From the NCBI GenBank assembly GCA_934486615.1, contig CAKSQO010000001.1, positions 1 to 64,000 on the forward strand: a stretch of DNA of 64,000 bases, written 5' to 3'. This document shows positions 1 to 8,483 of this stretch, piece by piece. A program made the translations under genes and the position numbers. This DNA is from an uncultured Eubacteriales bacterium (lineage in GTDB: Bacteria > Bacillota > Clostridia > Oscillospirales > Acutalibacteraceae). Below the pieces are notes generated by a model. That model was not told the DNA's origin, made no database searches, and worked only from the letters and a program-made list of their open reading frames with translations. Within the stretch, counting starts at the first letter, position 1. Each line of letters begins with the position of its first letter.

Positions 1-71
<71 letters not shown>

Positions 72-91
72 ATATTTGCGGCAACGAAGAT

Positions 92-120
92 ATATTACCA
101 CAAGGGGACACGTCTGTCAA
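92..120 (-). promoter_or_regulatory. Sigma-A promoter of tRNA-Ala
   Basis: Read on the minus strand this is TTGACA, a 17-base spacer, then TAATAT, about 20 bases before the tRNA 5' end. This is a near-consensus housekeeping promoter at the right distance for a tRNA gene. Confidence 0.85.
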
Positions 121-303
121 GAGCTTTTTTGCAAATTCTGTCGGGCTTTTTATCTGTCCGACGAACTGTCCGCGTTTGCGCAGCAACACGCCGCGCGGGG
201 GAGACGCAGCGCTCATTTTACAGCAGCTCTCCGCCGGTCACTGCTCTTGTCAGCACACGGCGCTGCAAGAACGCTCCGTTCAGCTTGTTTCAGGCGCGGC
301 AGG

Positions 304-1191
304 CTAGTCGACTCTCTCGTCGCCCCAGAAGAACAGCGCGACGGTGCCGGGACCCGTATGGCTGCCGATGGTAGTGCCGATATTATTTATCTCAACCTTG
401 CCGTTAAGATGCCTGAACTTCGCTTCGACCATATCGGCGACAGCTCTTGCGTCGTCGTAGCAGGCGGAGTTGCACATATAGCACTTGCCCGAATAGTCAA
501 GTCCGCCCTGCGCATGCTGCTCCATTTTGGAGACTATCTCGGCGTAGACGCGCTTCTTCGAACGAATCTTTGCGCGCGGAATGAGACGGCCGAGGTTATC
601 CATATTCAGCAGCGGGCAGATGCCGAGCAGTCCGCCGATGAAGCCTGCGGTCTTTGAGACGCGGCCGCCCTTGATGTAGAAGGTCAGGTCGGTCGAGAAG
701 AACCAGTGGTGCAGCTTCAGCTTGTTTTCCTCCGCCCAGTCACGCACCTCATCAATGTTCTTGCCCGCATTCTTCATTTCCGCGAGGGCGTCAACGATAA
801 GGCCGAAGCCCGACGACGCGGCGAGTGAGTCGACGACGTAGATCTTGCGGTCGGGATAGCGCTCGGAGGCGATGGCCGCTGCGTTACGCGCCGAGTTGAC
901 CGAGCCGCTTATGCCCGAGGAAAGGCTGATGTGCAGAATATCCTTGCCTTCTTTTAGAAACTGCTCAAAGTATTCGAGGTATTCGCTTACGTTCACCTGC
1001 CAGGTCTTGGTCTCCGCGCCCTCGCTCATCTTGGTGTAGAAGTCCTTCAGCGACATCGTTTCGCCGAGGTCGTCGATGTGGTCGACGCCGTCAAGGGAGT
1101 AGTGGAAGCAGATGTACTTGACGCCTATTTCCTCAAAATGTTCTTTTGTCAGGTCTGCCGTCGAGCAGCAGCTGAGTACATATTCGCTCAT
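304..1191 (-). CDS. DegV family protein (fatty-acid binding, FakB-like)
   Basis: The 295-residue product has the DegV layout: an N-terminal beta strand ending in a Ser/Thr-containing loop (SCCSTADLT), the central HISLSSGISGS segment that in characterised relatives contacts the lipid carboxylate, and a C-terminal TIGSHTGPG loop. Length is normal for DegV. Characterised members (FakB) bind a fatty acid and present it to the kinase FakA; no FakA is seen in this window, so the ligand and partner are unknown. The ATG is preceded by AAGGAG at good spacing. It lies alone between tRNA-Ala and the XRE gene on the same strand. The roughly 180 bases between its stop and the tRNA-Ala promoter hold no gene and no clear terminator. 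Confidence 0.93.
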   Translation of the reverse strand: MSEYVLSCCSTADLTKEHFEEIGVKYICFHYSLDGVDHIDDLGETMSLKDFYTKMSEGAETKTWQVNVSEYLEYFEQFLKEGKDILHISLSSGISGSVNSARNAAAIASERYPDRKIYVVDSLAASSGFGLIVDALAEMKNAGKNIDEVRDWAEENKLKLHHWFFSTDLTFYIKGGRVSKTAGFIGGLLGICPLLNMDNLGRLIPRAKIRSKKRVYAEIVSKMEQHAQGGLDYSGKCYMCNSACYDDARAVADMVEAKFRHLNGKVEINNIGTTIGSHTGPGTVALFFWGDERVD

Positions 1192-1266
1192 AAAAGAATC
1201 TCCTTATTGTTCGTTTCAGGCCGGAAATGGCCGCTTTGTCTGAATATAATTATATACATATTAAAT

Positions 1267-1294
1267 AAAAAAGCACCCTACTGTAGGGTGCTTT
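1267..1294 (-). terminator. Rho-independent terminator of the XRE/membrane gene
   Basis: A perfect 11-bp stem AAAGCACCCTA/TAGGGTGCTTT with a three-base loop is followed on the minus strand by six T. It ends transcription from the regulator gene at 1352-1984 before the DegV gene. Confidence 0.9.
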
Positions 1295-1351
1295 GGGTAG
1301 AATGTTGGGAGCAAAAGGGCAAAAATCGGTAGAATTTGCACTCTACGCCCT

Positions 1352-1984
1352 CTACTCGTGGTAGAAAGAGAACTTTTTGGCGCTTTTTCGGCGGCTTGAG
1401 ATCACAAATGCGAGCCAGACGACCGCTTCAAGCGGAATGAGCGCGATGAACAGCTGCCACGGATTGTTGGTCGGGTCGGCCTGCCTCATGGCGACGAAAA
1501 CGACAAGCACGATGCTGAGCAAAAGCCCCATTACGATGAATCGGTTGCGCTTGCCGTTGTTGAAAACAGAGTTGAGCACGAGCCATGTTATCATCGCGAC
1601 GGGCAGGGAATAGACGAAGATCTGCCACATTATAATACCTACGATCCACAGCACGGCGAACACGAGCACGGCGACGGACAGGATGCTGACAAGCGAGATG
1701 AGCGTTATCAGCCGCCCGATGCCTTTAACGGCGGTGGAGTCGGCCGACTTGTCCTCAATAGGCTTCCACTGGTCGTTGGGAGTGAGCAGTCGGTCGACCG
1801 TCACGCCGAATATGTCGGCAATCTGCTTTACAACATATATATCGGGCACGCTTTCGGCGCGTTCCCATTTTGACACGCTCTTGTCCGAATAGTTGAGCTT
1901 TTCGCCCAGCTCGGCCTGAGTCATACCGACCTCGTTGCGCAGCTTTATCAGATTCGAAGCAAATATAAGTTTCAGCTCGTCCAT
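1352..1984 (-). CDS. XRE-family regulator with C-terminal membrane domain
   Basis: Residues 1-70 form a Cro/C1-type helix-turn-helix (NLIKLRNEVGMTQAELGEKL then SDKSVSKWERAESVPD), a very typical XRE core. From about residue 88 on there are four hydrophobic segments in two pairs, separated by short basic or polar linkers, and a basic C-terminus. The protein therefore looks like a membrane-tethered DNA-binding regulator. Such proteins are common in Clostridia but their signals are mostly unknown. A GAGG site lies 8 bases before the ATG. It is monocistronic, with its own terminator at about 1270. The target genes cannot be inferred from the sequence. Confidence 0.9.
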   Translation of the reverse strand: MDELKLIFASNLIKLRNEVGMTQAELGEKLNYSDKSVSKWERAESVPDIYVVKQIADIFGVTVDRLLTPNDQWKPIEDKSADSTAVKGIGRLITLISLVSILSVAVLVFAVLWIVGIIMWQIFVYSLPVAMITWLVLNSVFNNGKRNRFIVMGLLLSIVLVVFVAMRQADPTNNPWQLFIALIPLEAVVWLAFVISSRRKSAKKFSFYHE

Positions 1985-2196
1985 GTAACAACCTCATTAT
2001 ATATTGTAAGGCGCCCAAAGTGCGCAATTTATACATTTATTTAACTTCTCTGTAAGTATACCACATTTTAAATGACTTCACAAGCATAAATTTACAGCGC
2101 TTTCTGCGGGGTGCACAATATTGTTTTGGTATTTTGATGTGAATTTGGTCGAAAAGCCAAAGTTTTCGTTTTTAAGACAAAAATTAAAAATAGGTA

Positions 2197-2225
2197 TTGC
2201 AAAACGCTCAAAAGATTGTTAAAAT
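2197..2225 (+). promoter_or_regulatory. Sigma-A promoter of adhE
   Basis: TTGCAA at 2197-2202 and TAAAAT at 2220-2225 are separated by exactly 17 bases. The start site would be near 2232, giving a leader of about 100 bases before the adhE ATG. The Rex-like operator overlaps the -10 box. Confidence 0.8.
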
Positions 2226-2233
2226 CTTATCAA
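2216..2233 (+). promoter_or_regulatory. Rex-type redox operator overlapping the adhE promoter
   Basis: TTGTTAAAATCTTATCAA matches the clostridial Rex consensus TTGTTAA-N4-TTAACAA with one mismatch. It covers the -10 box and the start point, the position expected for repression. Rex is an NAD+/NADH-sensing repressor known to control adhE in Firmicutes. The rex gene is not in this window, so assignment to Rex is inference. Confidence 0.75.
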
Positions 2234-2333
2234 GAGATAAAGCGAGTCGGGGAAAAGCCCTGTCAGAGCATTGTCTTTCCGAAAAAACAGTTCATACTAT
2301 GTTTTAAGGAATAAATTAAAGGAGTGCTGACTA

Positions 2334-4952
2334 ATGAAAACGAAACCGGTTAAGCTGGTCGACAGCGTTGAGACTCTTGAAGAGGCTCTCGCCCGCGTCA
2401 AGGCTGCACAGGCCAAGTTCGCGACCTACACGCAGGAGCAGGTGGACGCTATCTTCTTAGCGGCTGCAAGTGCTGCCGACAAGGCGCGCATCCCGCTTGC
2501 AAAAATGGCAGTTGAAGAGACCGGCATGGGTGTTGTTGAGGACAAGGTTATCAAGAACCACTACGCTGCTGAGTATATCTACAACGCTTACAAGAACACC
2601 AAGACCTGCGGAGTTCTTGAAGAGGACAAGGCTTACGGTATCAAGAAGATAGCCGAGCCTATCGGTGTAATCGCCGCCGTTATCCCGACGACCAACCCGA
2701 CCTCGACCGCGATATTCAAGACCCTTATCGCGCTCAAGACCCGCAACGGTATCATCATCAGCCCTCACCCGCGCGCCAAGCAGAGCACCATCGCCGCTGC
2801 GAAGGTCGTTCTCGAGGCTGCGGTTGCCGCGGGCGCTCCCGAGGACATCATCGGCTGGATCGACATTCCGAGCCTTGATATGACCAACCTGCTTATGAAG
2901 GAAGCCGACATCATTCTTGCCACCGGCGGTCCCGGAATGGTCAAGGCGGCTTACTCCAGCGGCAAGCCTGCTCTCGGCGTCGGCGCGGGCAACACCCCCG
3001 CCATCATCGACGACACCGCAGACATCACCCTCGCGGTCAACTCGATCATTCATTCCAAGACTTTCGATAACGGTATGATCTGCGCTTCCGAGCAGTCGGT
3101 CATTGTTCTTGACAAGGTCTACAGCGCCGTCAAGGCCGAGTTTGCGGCTCGCGGCTGCTATTTCCTCAACCCCGAGGAGACCGAGAAGGTCAGAAAGACC
3201 ATCATTATCAACGGCGCGCTCAACGCCAAGATCGTCGGCCAGAAGGCTGCCACCATTGCCGGCCTTGCGGGCGTTACCGTTCCCGAGTCGACCAAGATCA
3301 TCATCGGCGAGGTCAAGAGCGTCGAGCTGAGCGAGGAGTTCGCTCACGAGAAGCTGTCGCCCGTGCTTGCCATGTACAAGGCAAGCGACATTCAGGACGC
3401 TTTCAACAAGGCTGAGCGCCTGATTGCCGACGGCGGCTACGGACACACCTCTTCCATCTACCTCAACGTCTCCACCGAGCAGGCGAAGCTCGAAGAGTTC
3501 GCCTCCCGTATGAAGACCTGCCGTATTCTCGTCAACACCCCGTCCTCTCAGGGCGGTATCGGCGACCTCTACAACTTCAAGCTTCGTCCGTCGCTCACCC
3601 TCGGCTGCGGCTCGTGGGGCGGCAACTCGGTTTCCGAGAATGTCGGTGTAAAGCACCTGATCAACATCAAGACGGTCGCAGAGAGGAGAGAGAATATGCT
3701 GTGGTTCCGCGCCCCTGAAAAGGTTTATATCAAGAAGGGCTGCCTGCCTGTCGCTCTTGACGAGCTTAAAAATGTAATGGGCAAGAAGCGTGCGTTCATC
3801 GTCACCGACAGCTTCCTCTATCACAACGGCTACACCAAGCCGATCACCGACAAGCTCGACGAGATGGGTATTCAGCACACCACCTTCTTCGACGTAGCAC
3901 CCGACCCGACCCTCGCCTGCGCTAAGGAAGGCGCCGCTCAGATGAAGGCGTTCGAGCCTGACTGCATCATCGCCCTCGGCGGCGGCTCCGCTATGGACGC
4001 CGGTAAGATCATGTGGGTCATGTACGAGCACCCCGAGGCTGACTTCATGGATATGGCTATGCGCTTTATGGATATCCGCAAGCGCGTTTACACCTTCCCG
4101 CACATGGGCGATAAGGCTTACTTCATCGCTATCCCGACCTCCGCAGGTACCGGCTCCGAGGTCACCCCGTTCGCCGTTATCACCGACGAGAAGACGGGCG
4201 TTAAGTACCCTCTGGCCGATTACGAGCTGCTGCCGAAGATGGCTATTATTGACACCGACTTCCACATGAGCGCTCCGAGAGGACTCACCGCGGCTTCCGG
4301 TATCGACGCTGTTACCCATGCGCTCGAGGCTTACGCTTCCATGCTGGCTACCGATTACACCGACGGCCTCGCTGTCAAGGCTCTGCAGACTATCTTCAAG
4401 TATCTGCCGCGCGCTTACGACAACGGCCAGACCGATGTTGAGGCTCGTGAGAAGATGGCCAACGCCGCTACCATGGCCGGTATGGCCTTCGCCAACGCGT
4501 TCCTCGGCGTCTGCCACTCGATGGCTCATAAGCTGGGTGCTTTCCATCATCTCCCGCACGGCGTTGCCAACGCGCTGATGATCGAGGAGGTCCTCCGCTT
4601 CAACGCTGCCGAAGTTCCTGCTAAGATGGGTACCTTTCCGCAGTACGATCATCCGCACACCCTTAACCGTTACGCTCAGGTTGCCGACGCTCTTAACCTC
4701 GGCGGCAAGACCGACGAAGAGAAGCTCGAGAGACTTATCAAGGCCGTCAATGACCTTAAGGACAGAGTCGGCATCAAGAAGACCATTCAGGAGTATGTGC
4801 CTGACGAGCAGGACTTCCTTGATCGCCTTGACGAAATGACCGAGCAGGCATTCGACGACCAGTGCACCGGCGCTAACCCGCGCTATCCGCTGATGAGCGA
4901 GATCAAGCAGATGTACCTCAACGCTTACTACGGCAAGCATGAGAACGTATAA
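2334..4952 (+). CDS. adhE: Bifunctional acetaldehyde-CoA/alcohol dehydrogenase AdhE
   Basis: At 872 residues it has the full AdhE length. Residues 1 to about 440 are the CoA-acylating aldehyde dehydrogenase, with the catalytic cysteine at position 250 in NGMICASEQS and the glycine-rich GAGNTP segment. From about 450 onward is the Fe-dependent alcohol dehydrogenase, with the NAD-binding ALGGGSAMD, GTGSEVTPF and the metal-site segments DAVTHALEAYAS and AHKLGAFHHLPHG. The enzyme reduces acetyl-CoA to ethanol with two NADH in the cytosol, and forms filaments (spirosomes) in studied species. AAAGGAG lies just ahead of the ATG. It is followed after 22 bases by an APH-fold kinase in the same transcript. 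Control by a Rex-like operator and an AT-rich 100-base leader fits redox regulation. Confidence 0.98.
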   Translation: MKTKPVKLVDSVETLEEALARVKAAQAKFATYTQEQVDAIFLAAASAADKARIPLAKMAVEETGMGVVEDKVIKNHYAAEYIYNAYKNTKTCGVLEEDKAYGIKKIAEPIGVIAAVIPTTNPTSTAIFKTLIALKTRNGIIISPHPRAKQSTIAAAKVVLEAAVAAGAPEDIIGWIDIPSLDMTNLLMKEADIILATGGPGMVKAAYSSGKPALGVGAGNTPAIIDDTADITLAVNSIIHSKTFDNGMICASEQSVIVLDKVYSAVKAEFAARGCYFLNPEETEKVRKTIIINGALNAKIVGQKAATIAGLAGVTVPESTKIIIGEVKSVELSEEFAHEKLSPVLAMYKASDIQDAFNKAERLIADGGYGHTSSIYLNVSTEQAKLEEFASRMKTCRILVNTPSSQGGIGDLYNFKLRPSLTLGCGSWGGNSVSENVGVKHLINIKTVAERRENMLWFRAPEKVYIKKGCLPVALDELKNVMGKKRAFIVTDSFLYHNGYTKPITDKLDEMGIQHTTFFDVAPDPTLACAKEGAAQMKAFEPDCIIALGGGSAMDAGKIMWVMYEHPEADFMDMAMRFMDIRKRVYTFPHMGDKAYFIAIPTSAGTGSEVTPFAVITDEKTGVKYPLADYELLPKMAIIDTDFHMSAPRGLTAASGIDAVTHALEAYASMLATDYTDGLAVKALQTIFKYLPRAYDNGQTDVEAREKMANAATMAGMAFANAFLGVCHSMAHKLGAFHHLPHGVANALMIEEVLRFNAAEVPAKMGTFPQYDHPHTLNRYAQVADALNLGGKTDEEKLERLIKAVNDLKDRVGIKKTIQEYVPDEQDFLDRLDEMTEQAFDDQCTGANPRYPLMSEIKQMYLNAYYGKHENV

Positions 4953-4974
4953 GGCTTAAGGAGGACAATTTTTA

Positions 4975-5724
4975 ATGAACAAGGACAATGCTATTGCAGT
5001 AAGATCCGATAAAACCGTTTATCGTGACGGCGATAAGTGCGTCAAGGTGTTCAATGAGAATTATTCCAAAGCTGACGTCCTCAACGAGGCCCTTAACCAG
5101 GCCCGCGTTGAGGAAACGGGGCTGAATATACCGAAGGTTCTCGAGGTCACTATGCTTGACGGCAAGTGGACCATCGTATCAGACTTTATCGAGGGCAAGA
5201 CCCTGCAGCAGTATATGGACGAAGACCCTGCCAACATCGACAAGTATCTCAAGCAGTTCGTCGACCTTCAGATGCTCGTCCATTCCAAAACCTGCCCCTT
5301 GCTCGGCAAGCTCAAGGATAAGATGAACCGCAAGATAAGCTCGGCCGATCTTGACGCTACCACGCGTTATGAGCTGCACACCCGTCTTGAGGGTATGCCC
5401 AAGCACAGCAAGGTCTGCCACGGCGATTTCAACCCCTCCAACATCATCATAACCGCCGACGGTACACCGTATATCATCGACTGGTCGCACGCCACTCAGG
5501 GCAACGCGTCCGCCGATGTCGCCCGCACCTACCTGCTGTTCTGCCTGAAAGACGGCAAGGAGACGGCGGACAAGTACCTCAATCTGTTCTGCAAAGCAAG
5601 CGATACCGCCAAGCAGTATGTCCAGGCCTGGCTGCCGATAGTTGCGGCTTCCCAGTCCGTCAAAGGCAACGCTTCCGAGCGCGAGTTCCTGCTTTCGTGG
5701 GTCAATGTCGTCGATTACGAATAA
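4975..5724 (+). CDS. Aminoglycoside/choline phosphotransferase-fold kinase
   Basis: The 249-residue protein carries the APH-family Brenner motif HGDFNPSNIII (catalytic Asp and metal-binding Asn) and the following IIDWSHA, which is the DFG-like metal site. The N-terminal lobe has the usual lysine strand and a SDFIEGKTLQQYM hinge. The family phosphorylates small hydroxyl-bearing molecules such as aminoglycosides, choline or sugars; the substrate here cannot be read. The start has AAGGAGG nine bases upstream and lies 22 bases after adhE, so the two genes are probably co-transcribed. A strong terminator follows. The link to alcohol metabolism is only contextual. Confidence 0.85.
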   Translation: MNKDNAIAVRSDKTVYRDGDKCVKVFNENYSKADVLNEALNQARVEETGLNIPKVLEVTMLDGKWTIVSDFIEGKTLQQYMDEDPANIDKYLKQFVDLQMLVHSKTCPLLGKLKDKMNRKISSADLDATTRYELHTRLEGMPKHSKVCHGDFNPSNIIITADGTPYIIDWSHATQGNASADVARTYLLFCLKDGKETADKYLNLFCKASDTAKQYVQAWLPIVAASQSVKGNASEREFLLSWVNVVDYE

Positions 5725-5741
5725 GATGAGAGCCTGATGAG

Positions 5742-5776
5742 AAGCGCTCCGAGCCGAATGGCTCGGGGCGCTTTTT
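5742..5776 (+). terminator. Terminator of the adhE-kinase operon
   Basis: The 14-bp stem AAGCGCTCCGAGCC/GGCTCGGGGCGCTT (one T-G pair) with loop GAAT is followed by a T5 tract. Confidence 0.93.
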
Positions 5777-5856
5777 GTGCGGAGAGGTTGCGGTGCTTGA
5801 GTTTTAGGGGCAGGAGCACGGTGTGCAGCATCGCACGGCGGTTATGCGTATGAAGG

Positions 5857-6408
5857 GCAGGCCGCGGCGGCTTTCGGTGTGCGGTGACTTAAACGCACGA
5901 TGGAGCAGACGCATCGGTTTTTCTTCGTGGGAGCATCGTGCGGCTGTAAAATGTCATTGTAAGCAGGCTCAGCGGCGGCTTTTGGGGTGCGGTGACTTAA
6001 ACGCACGATGGAGCAGACGCGCCGGTTTTTCTTCGTGGGAGCATCGTGCGGCTGTAAAATGTTATTGTGAGCAGGCTCAGCGGCGGCTTTCGGTGTGCGG
6101 TGACTTAAACGCACGATGGAGCAGACGCGTCGATTTTTCTTCGTGGTAGCATCGTGCGTCTGTAAAATGTCGTTGTAAGCAGGCCGCGGCGGCTTTTGGG
6201 GTGCGGTGACTTAAACGCACGATGGAGCAGACGCGCCGGTTTTTCTTCGCGGTAGCATCGTGCGGCTGTAAAATGCCATTGTAAGCAGGCCGCGGCGGCT
6301 TTCGGTGTGCGGTGACTTAAACGCACGATGGAGCAGACGCATCGGTTTTTCTTCGTGGGAGCATCGTGCGGCTGTAAAATGTTATTGTAAGCAGGCTCAG
6401 CGGCTTCG
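5857..6408. repeat. Five tandem 106-108 bp repeats, each with a 9-bp inverted repeat
   Basis: The element GGTGACTTAAACGCACGATG starts at 5883, 5991, 6099, 6205 and 6311. Spacings are 108, 108, 106 and 106. Inside every unit CGCACGATG is followed about 31 bases later by CATCGTGC (CATCGTGCG in most), making a long-loop hairpin. Units 1, 3 and 5 share a CTTTCGGTGTGCGG junction, while units 2 and 4 share CTTTTGGGGTGCGG, so the array probably grew by duplication of a two-unit block. Degenerate repeat tails continue to about 6440. The array sits between two facing terminators. Open frames through it are not convincing because the 106-base spacing breaks the 36-codon period. Confidence 0.9.
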
Positions 6409-6529
6409 GGGACAGGTACGCCGCGGCGGCTTTCGGGGTACAGGCGGCTCGGTATCTCAAATACGATTAAGTCCGTAACCCTGCGCGGCGATTTCGCCGC
6501 TATATCGTCGCGCGCCATGCCGATACGCG

Positions 6530-6567
6530 AAAAAAGCACTCCTTCGGTCGACCCAAAGGAGTGCTTT
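6530..6567 (-). terminator. Terminator of the ACT-UPF0210 operon
   Basis: The stem AAAGCACTCCTT (6533-6544) pairs with AAGGAGTGCTTT (6556-6567). On the minus strand it is followed by six T. The loop contains a small GGTCGACC palindrome. About 100 bases without a gene separate it from the UPF0210 stop. Confidence 0.92.
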
Positions 6568-6663
6568 CGTTCATATTGGATTGCGCTGTGGTTAAGCTGA
6601 CAGCGTCCTTTTTTTAAGCCGCAGCTTTTCCGAAATCAGTAGGTTTTTTACCTTAAAACCCAC

Positions 6664-8031
6664 TCAGTTTTTAAGGCTCTGCAGGGGAGCGGGGAGGCGT
6701 CCGCCGCGATTGATGAACACTGCGGGCGAGCAGGTGTTCACGCGCATTACGGGGCCCTCGCCGAGCAGTCCGCCGAAGCTGAGCGTGTCGCCGACGCCCT
6801 TGCCGATGGCGGGTATAAGGCGCACGGCGGTGGTCTTGCTGTTGACCATACCGATAGCGGCTTCGTCGGCGATTATTCCCGAGATGACCTCGGCGGGAGT
6901 GTCACCCGGAATATTTATCATATCAAGGCCGACCGAGCAAACAGCGGTCATAGCCTCGAGCTTTTCGATAATAAGCGCTCCGCTCGTTGCGGCGTTGATC
7001 ATACCCGCGTCCTCGGTGACGGGAATGAACGCGCCCGAAAGTCCGCCGACGTGGGACGACGCCATAACGCCGCCCTTTTTGACCGCGTCGTTGAGCATGG
7101 CAAGGGCGGCTGTCGTGCCGCAGGCGCCGCAGGTCTCGAGCCCCATCTCCTCAAGAATGTGAGCGACCGAGTCGCCGACGGCGGGAGTGGGGGCGAGCGA
7201 CAGATCAACGATGCCGTGGCTTACGCCGAGCCGCTTTGCGGCCTCTTTGCAGACGAGCTGACCGATTCGAGTGATCTTGAATGCGGTGCGCTTGACAAGG
7301 TCGGCGATCTCGGTGATGCTCGCGTCCTTTGGCAGCTTTGCAAGTGCCGCACGGACAGCGCCCGGGCCTGAAACGCCGACGTTGATAACGCACTCAGCCT
7401 CACCTACGCCGTGGAAAGCACCCGCCATAAACGGATTGTCGTCGGGCGCGTTACAGAACACGACCAGCTTGGCCGCTCCGATGCACTGGCGGTCGGCGGT
7501 TTCCTCGGCGGCCTTGCGTATAATCTGACCCATGAGCTTGACCGCGTCCATATTTATGCCCGCTTTGGTCGACCCGATGTTGACCGACGCGCAAACGTGA
7601 TCGGTCAGGCTGAGCGCGCGCGGAATACTGCTTATAAGCGCCTCGTCGCCGTGGGCAAAGCCCTTCTGCACAAGCGCCGAGTAGCCGCCGATGAAGTTGA
7701 CGCCGACCTTCTGCGCGGCCTTTTCAAGGGTCAGCGCGAACTTGACGGGGTCGTCGTTCGGGCACGCCGACGCGAGAAACGCGATGGGCGTGACGGCGAT
7801 GCGTTTATTGATTATCGGCACGCCGTACTCCTTTTCCATCTGCTGACAGACTGGGACAAGGTGCTCGGCATAGGTTGTTATCTTGTCATAGACCTTTTGG
7901 CAGGCCTTGTCGATGTCGGAGTCGATACAGTCGATGAGCGAGATGCCCATTGTGACGGTGCGAATGTCAAGGTGCTCGTCCTGTATCATTCTTATGGTTT
8001 CGAGAATGTCGTGGGTGTTTATCATATTCAT
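6664..8031 (-). CDS. UPF0210 / PFL family protein (DUF711)
   Basis: The 455-residue protein matches the UPF0210 family in length and in its conserved beginning (DILETIRMIQDEHLDIRTVT), the middle VSGPGAVRAAL and the glycine-rich C-terminus (GKGVGDTLSFGGLLGEGPVM). The family is related by fold to pyruvate formate-lyase-like barrels, but no reaction has been established. Two in-frame ATGs lie six bases apart; the first has GGCAGGG about nine bases upstream. It follows the ACT-domain gene by 15 bases, and this ACT-UPF0210 pair is conserved across Firmicutes and archaea. The ACT protein may sense a small molecule, perhaps an amino acid, for this protein (inference). Confidence 0.93.
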   Translation of the reverse strand: MNMINTHDILETIRMIQDEHLDIRTVTMGISLIDCIDSDIDKACQKVYDKITTYAEHLVPVCQQMEKEYGVPIINKRIAVTPIAFLASACPNDDPVKFALTLEKAAQKVGVNFIGGYSALVQKGFAHGDEALISSIPRALSLTDHVCASVNIGSTKAGINMDAVKLMGQIIRKAAEETADRQCIGAAKLVVFCNAPDDNPFMAGAFHGVGEAECVINVGVSGPGAVRAALAKLPKDASITEIADLVKRTAFKITRIGQLVCKEAAKRLGVSHGIVDLSLAPTPAVGDSVAHILEEMGLETCGACGTTAALAMLNDAVKKGGVMASSHVGGLSGAFIPVTEDAGMINAATSGALIIEKLEAMTAVCSVGLDMINIPGDTPAEVISGIIADEAAIGMVNSKTTAVRLIPAIGKGVGDTLSFGGLLGEGPVMRVNTCSPAVFINRGGRLPAPLQSLKN

Positions 8032-8046
8032 CGTGTGCGCCCTGCC

Positions 8047-8316
8047 TCAGATACGGTGCATCGAGTTAAAAATGTCCTCGTGCATAACGTGAATGGAAAG
8101 TCCGCTGTCCTCACCGATTTTTTCGGCTTCGTCGACAAATTTGTCAAAGCTGACGTTAATCTTATCAATATCGCACATCATTATCATGCAGAAGAAATCC
8201 TGCATAACGGTCTGCGTCACATCGGCGATGTTGACGTTTCGCTCGGCGCAGAGCGACGACACCTTGGCAAGTATGCCGACGGTATCTTTTCCGATTACGG
8301 TGATGACGGCTTTCAT
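8047..8316 (-). CDS. ACT domain-containing protein (UPF0237)
   Basis: The protein is one complete ACT domain of 89 residues, starting MKAVITVIGKDTVGILAKVS and containing the family's second strand CMIMMCDIDK. ACT domains bind amino acids or similar ligands, usually as dimers. An upstream in-frame ATG at 8322 lies only two bases from the AAGGAG site (8325-8330), whereas the ATG at 8316 has eight bases and also matches the usual family start, so 8316 was chosen. It is the first gene of the ACT-UPF0210 operon, divergent from the Lrp-type regulator at 8484. Confidence 0.93.
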   Translation of the reverse strand: MKAVITVIGKDTVGILAKVSSLCAERNVNIADVTQTVMQDFFCMIMMCDIDKINVSFDKFVDEAEKIGEDSGLSIHVMHEDIFNSMHRI

Positions 8317-8402
8317 ATACATCTCTCCTTAAAGCGTGGGCGTTTCATATATAATACCATAATCTGTGCAGAATTAAAAGGTTTTAATTTGTAAAAAAGT
8401 GA

Positions 8403-8432
8403 TTGTATTTAGCTGCCCGACTATGGTATAAT
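8403..8432 (+). promoter_or_regulatory. Promoter of the Lrp-aminotransferase operon
   Basis: TATAAT at 8427-8432 lies 18 bases after a weak -35 box TTGTAT (8403-8408). The divergent ACT gene begins at 8316, so this short region must hold both promoters and is the likely binding place for the Lrp-type protein. Confidence 0.6.
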
Positions 8433-8483
8433 TGACGAAACGCCGCGGGCATTTGACATAATTTGTAAAGGAGACTGACAGAT

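Noticed and set aside
2457..4940. Long open frame (over 800 codons) opposite adhE
   Set aside because: It mirrors the strong codon bias of adhE, has no ribosome site or recognisable protein pattern, and adhE itself is certain.
5857..6408. CRISPR-like array
   Set aside because: Whole units are similar, with no unique spacers of constant length, and no cas genes lie nearby.
5823..6539. Open frames through the tandem repeat array on both strands, with a repeated 36-residue pattern
   Set aside because: The repeat spacing changes from 108 to 106, which shifts the frame, no ribosome sites are present and the two strands are equally open; the repeat is better read as non-coding.
8314..8322. ATG at 8322 as ACT-protein start
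   Set aside because: It is only two bases from the AAGGAG site; the ATG at 8316 has proper spacing and the family start.
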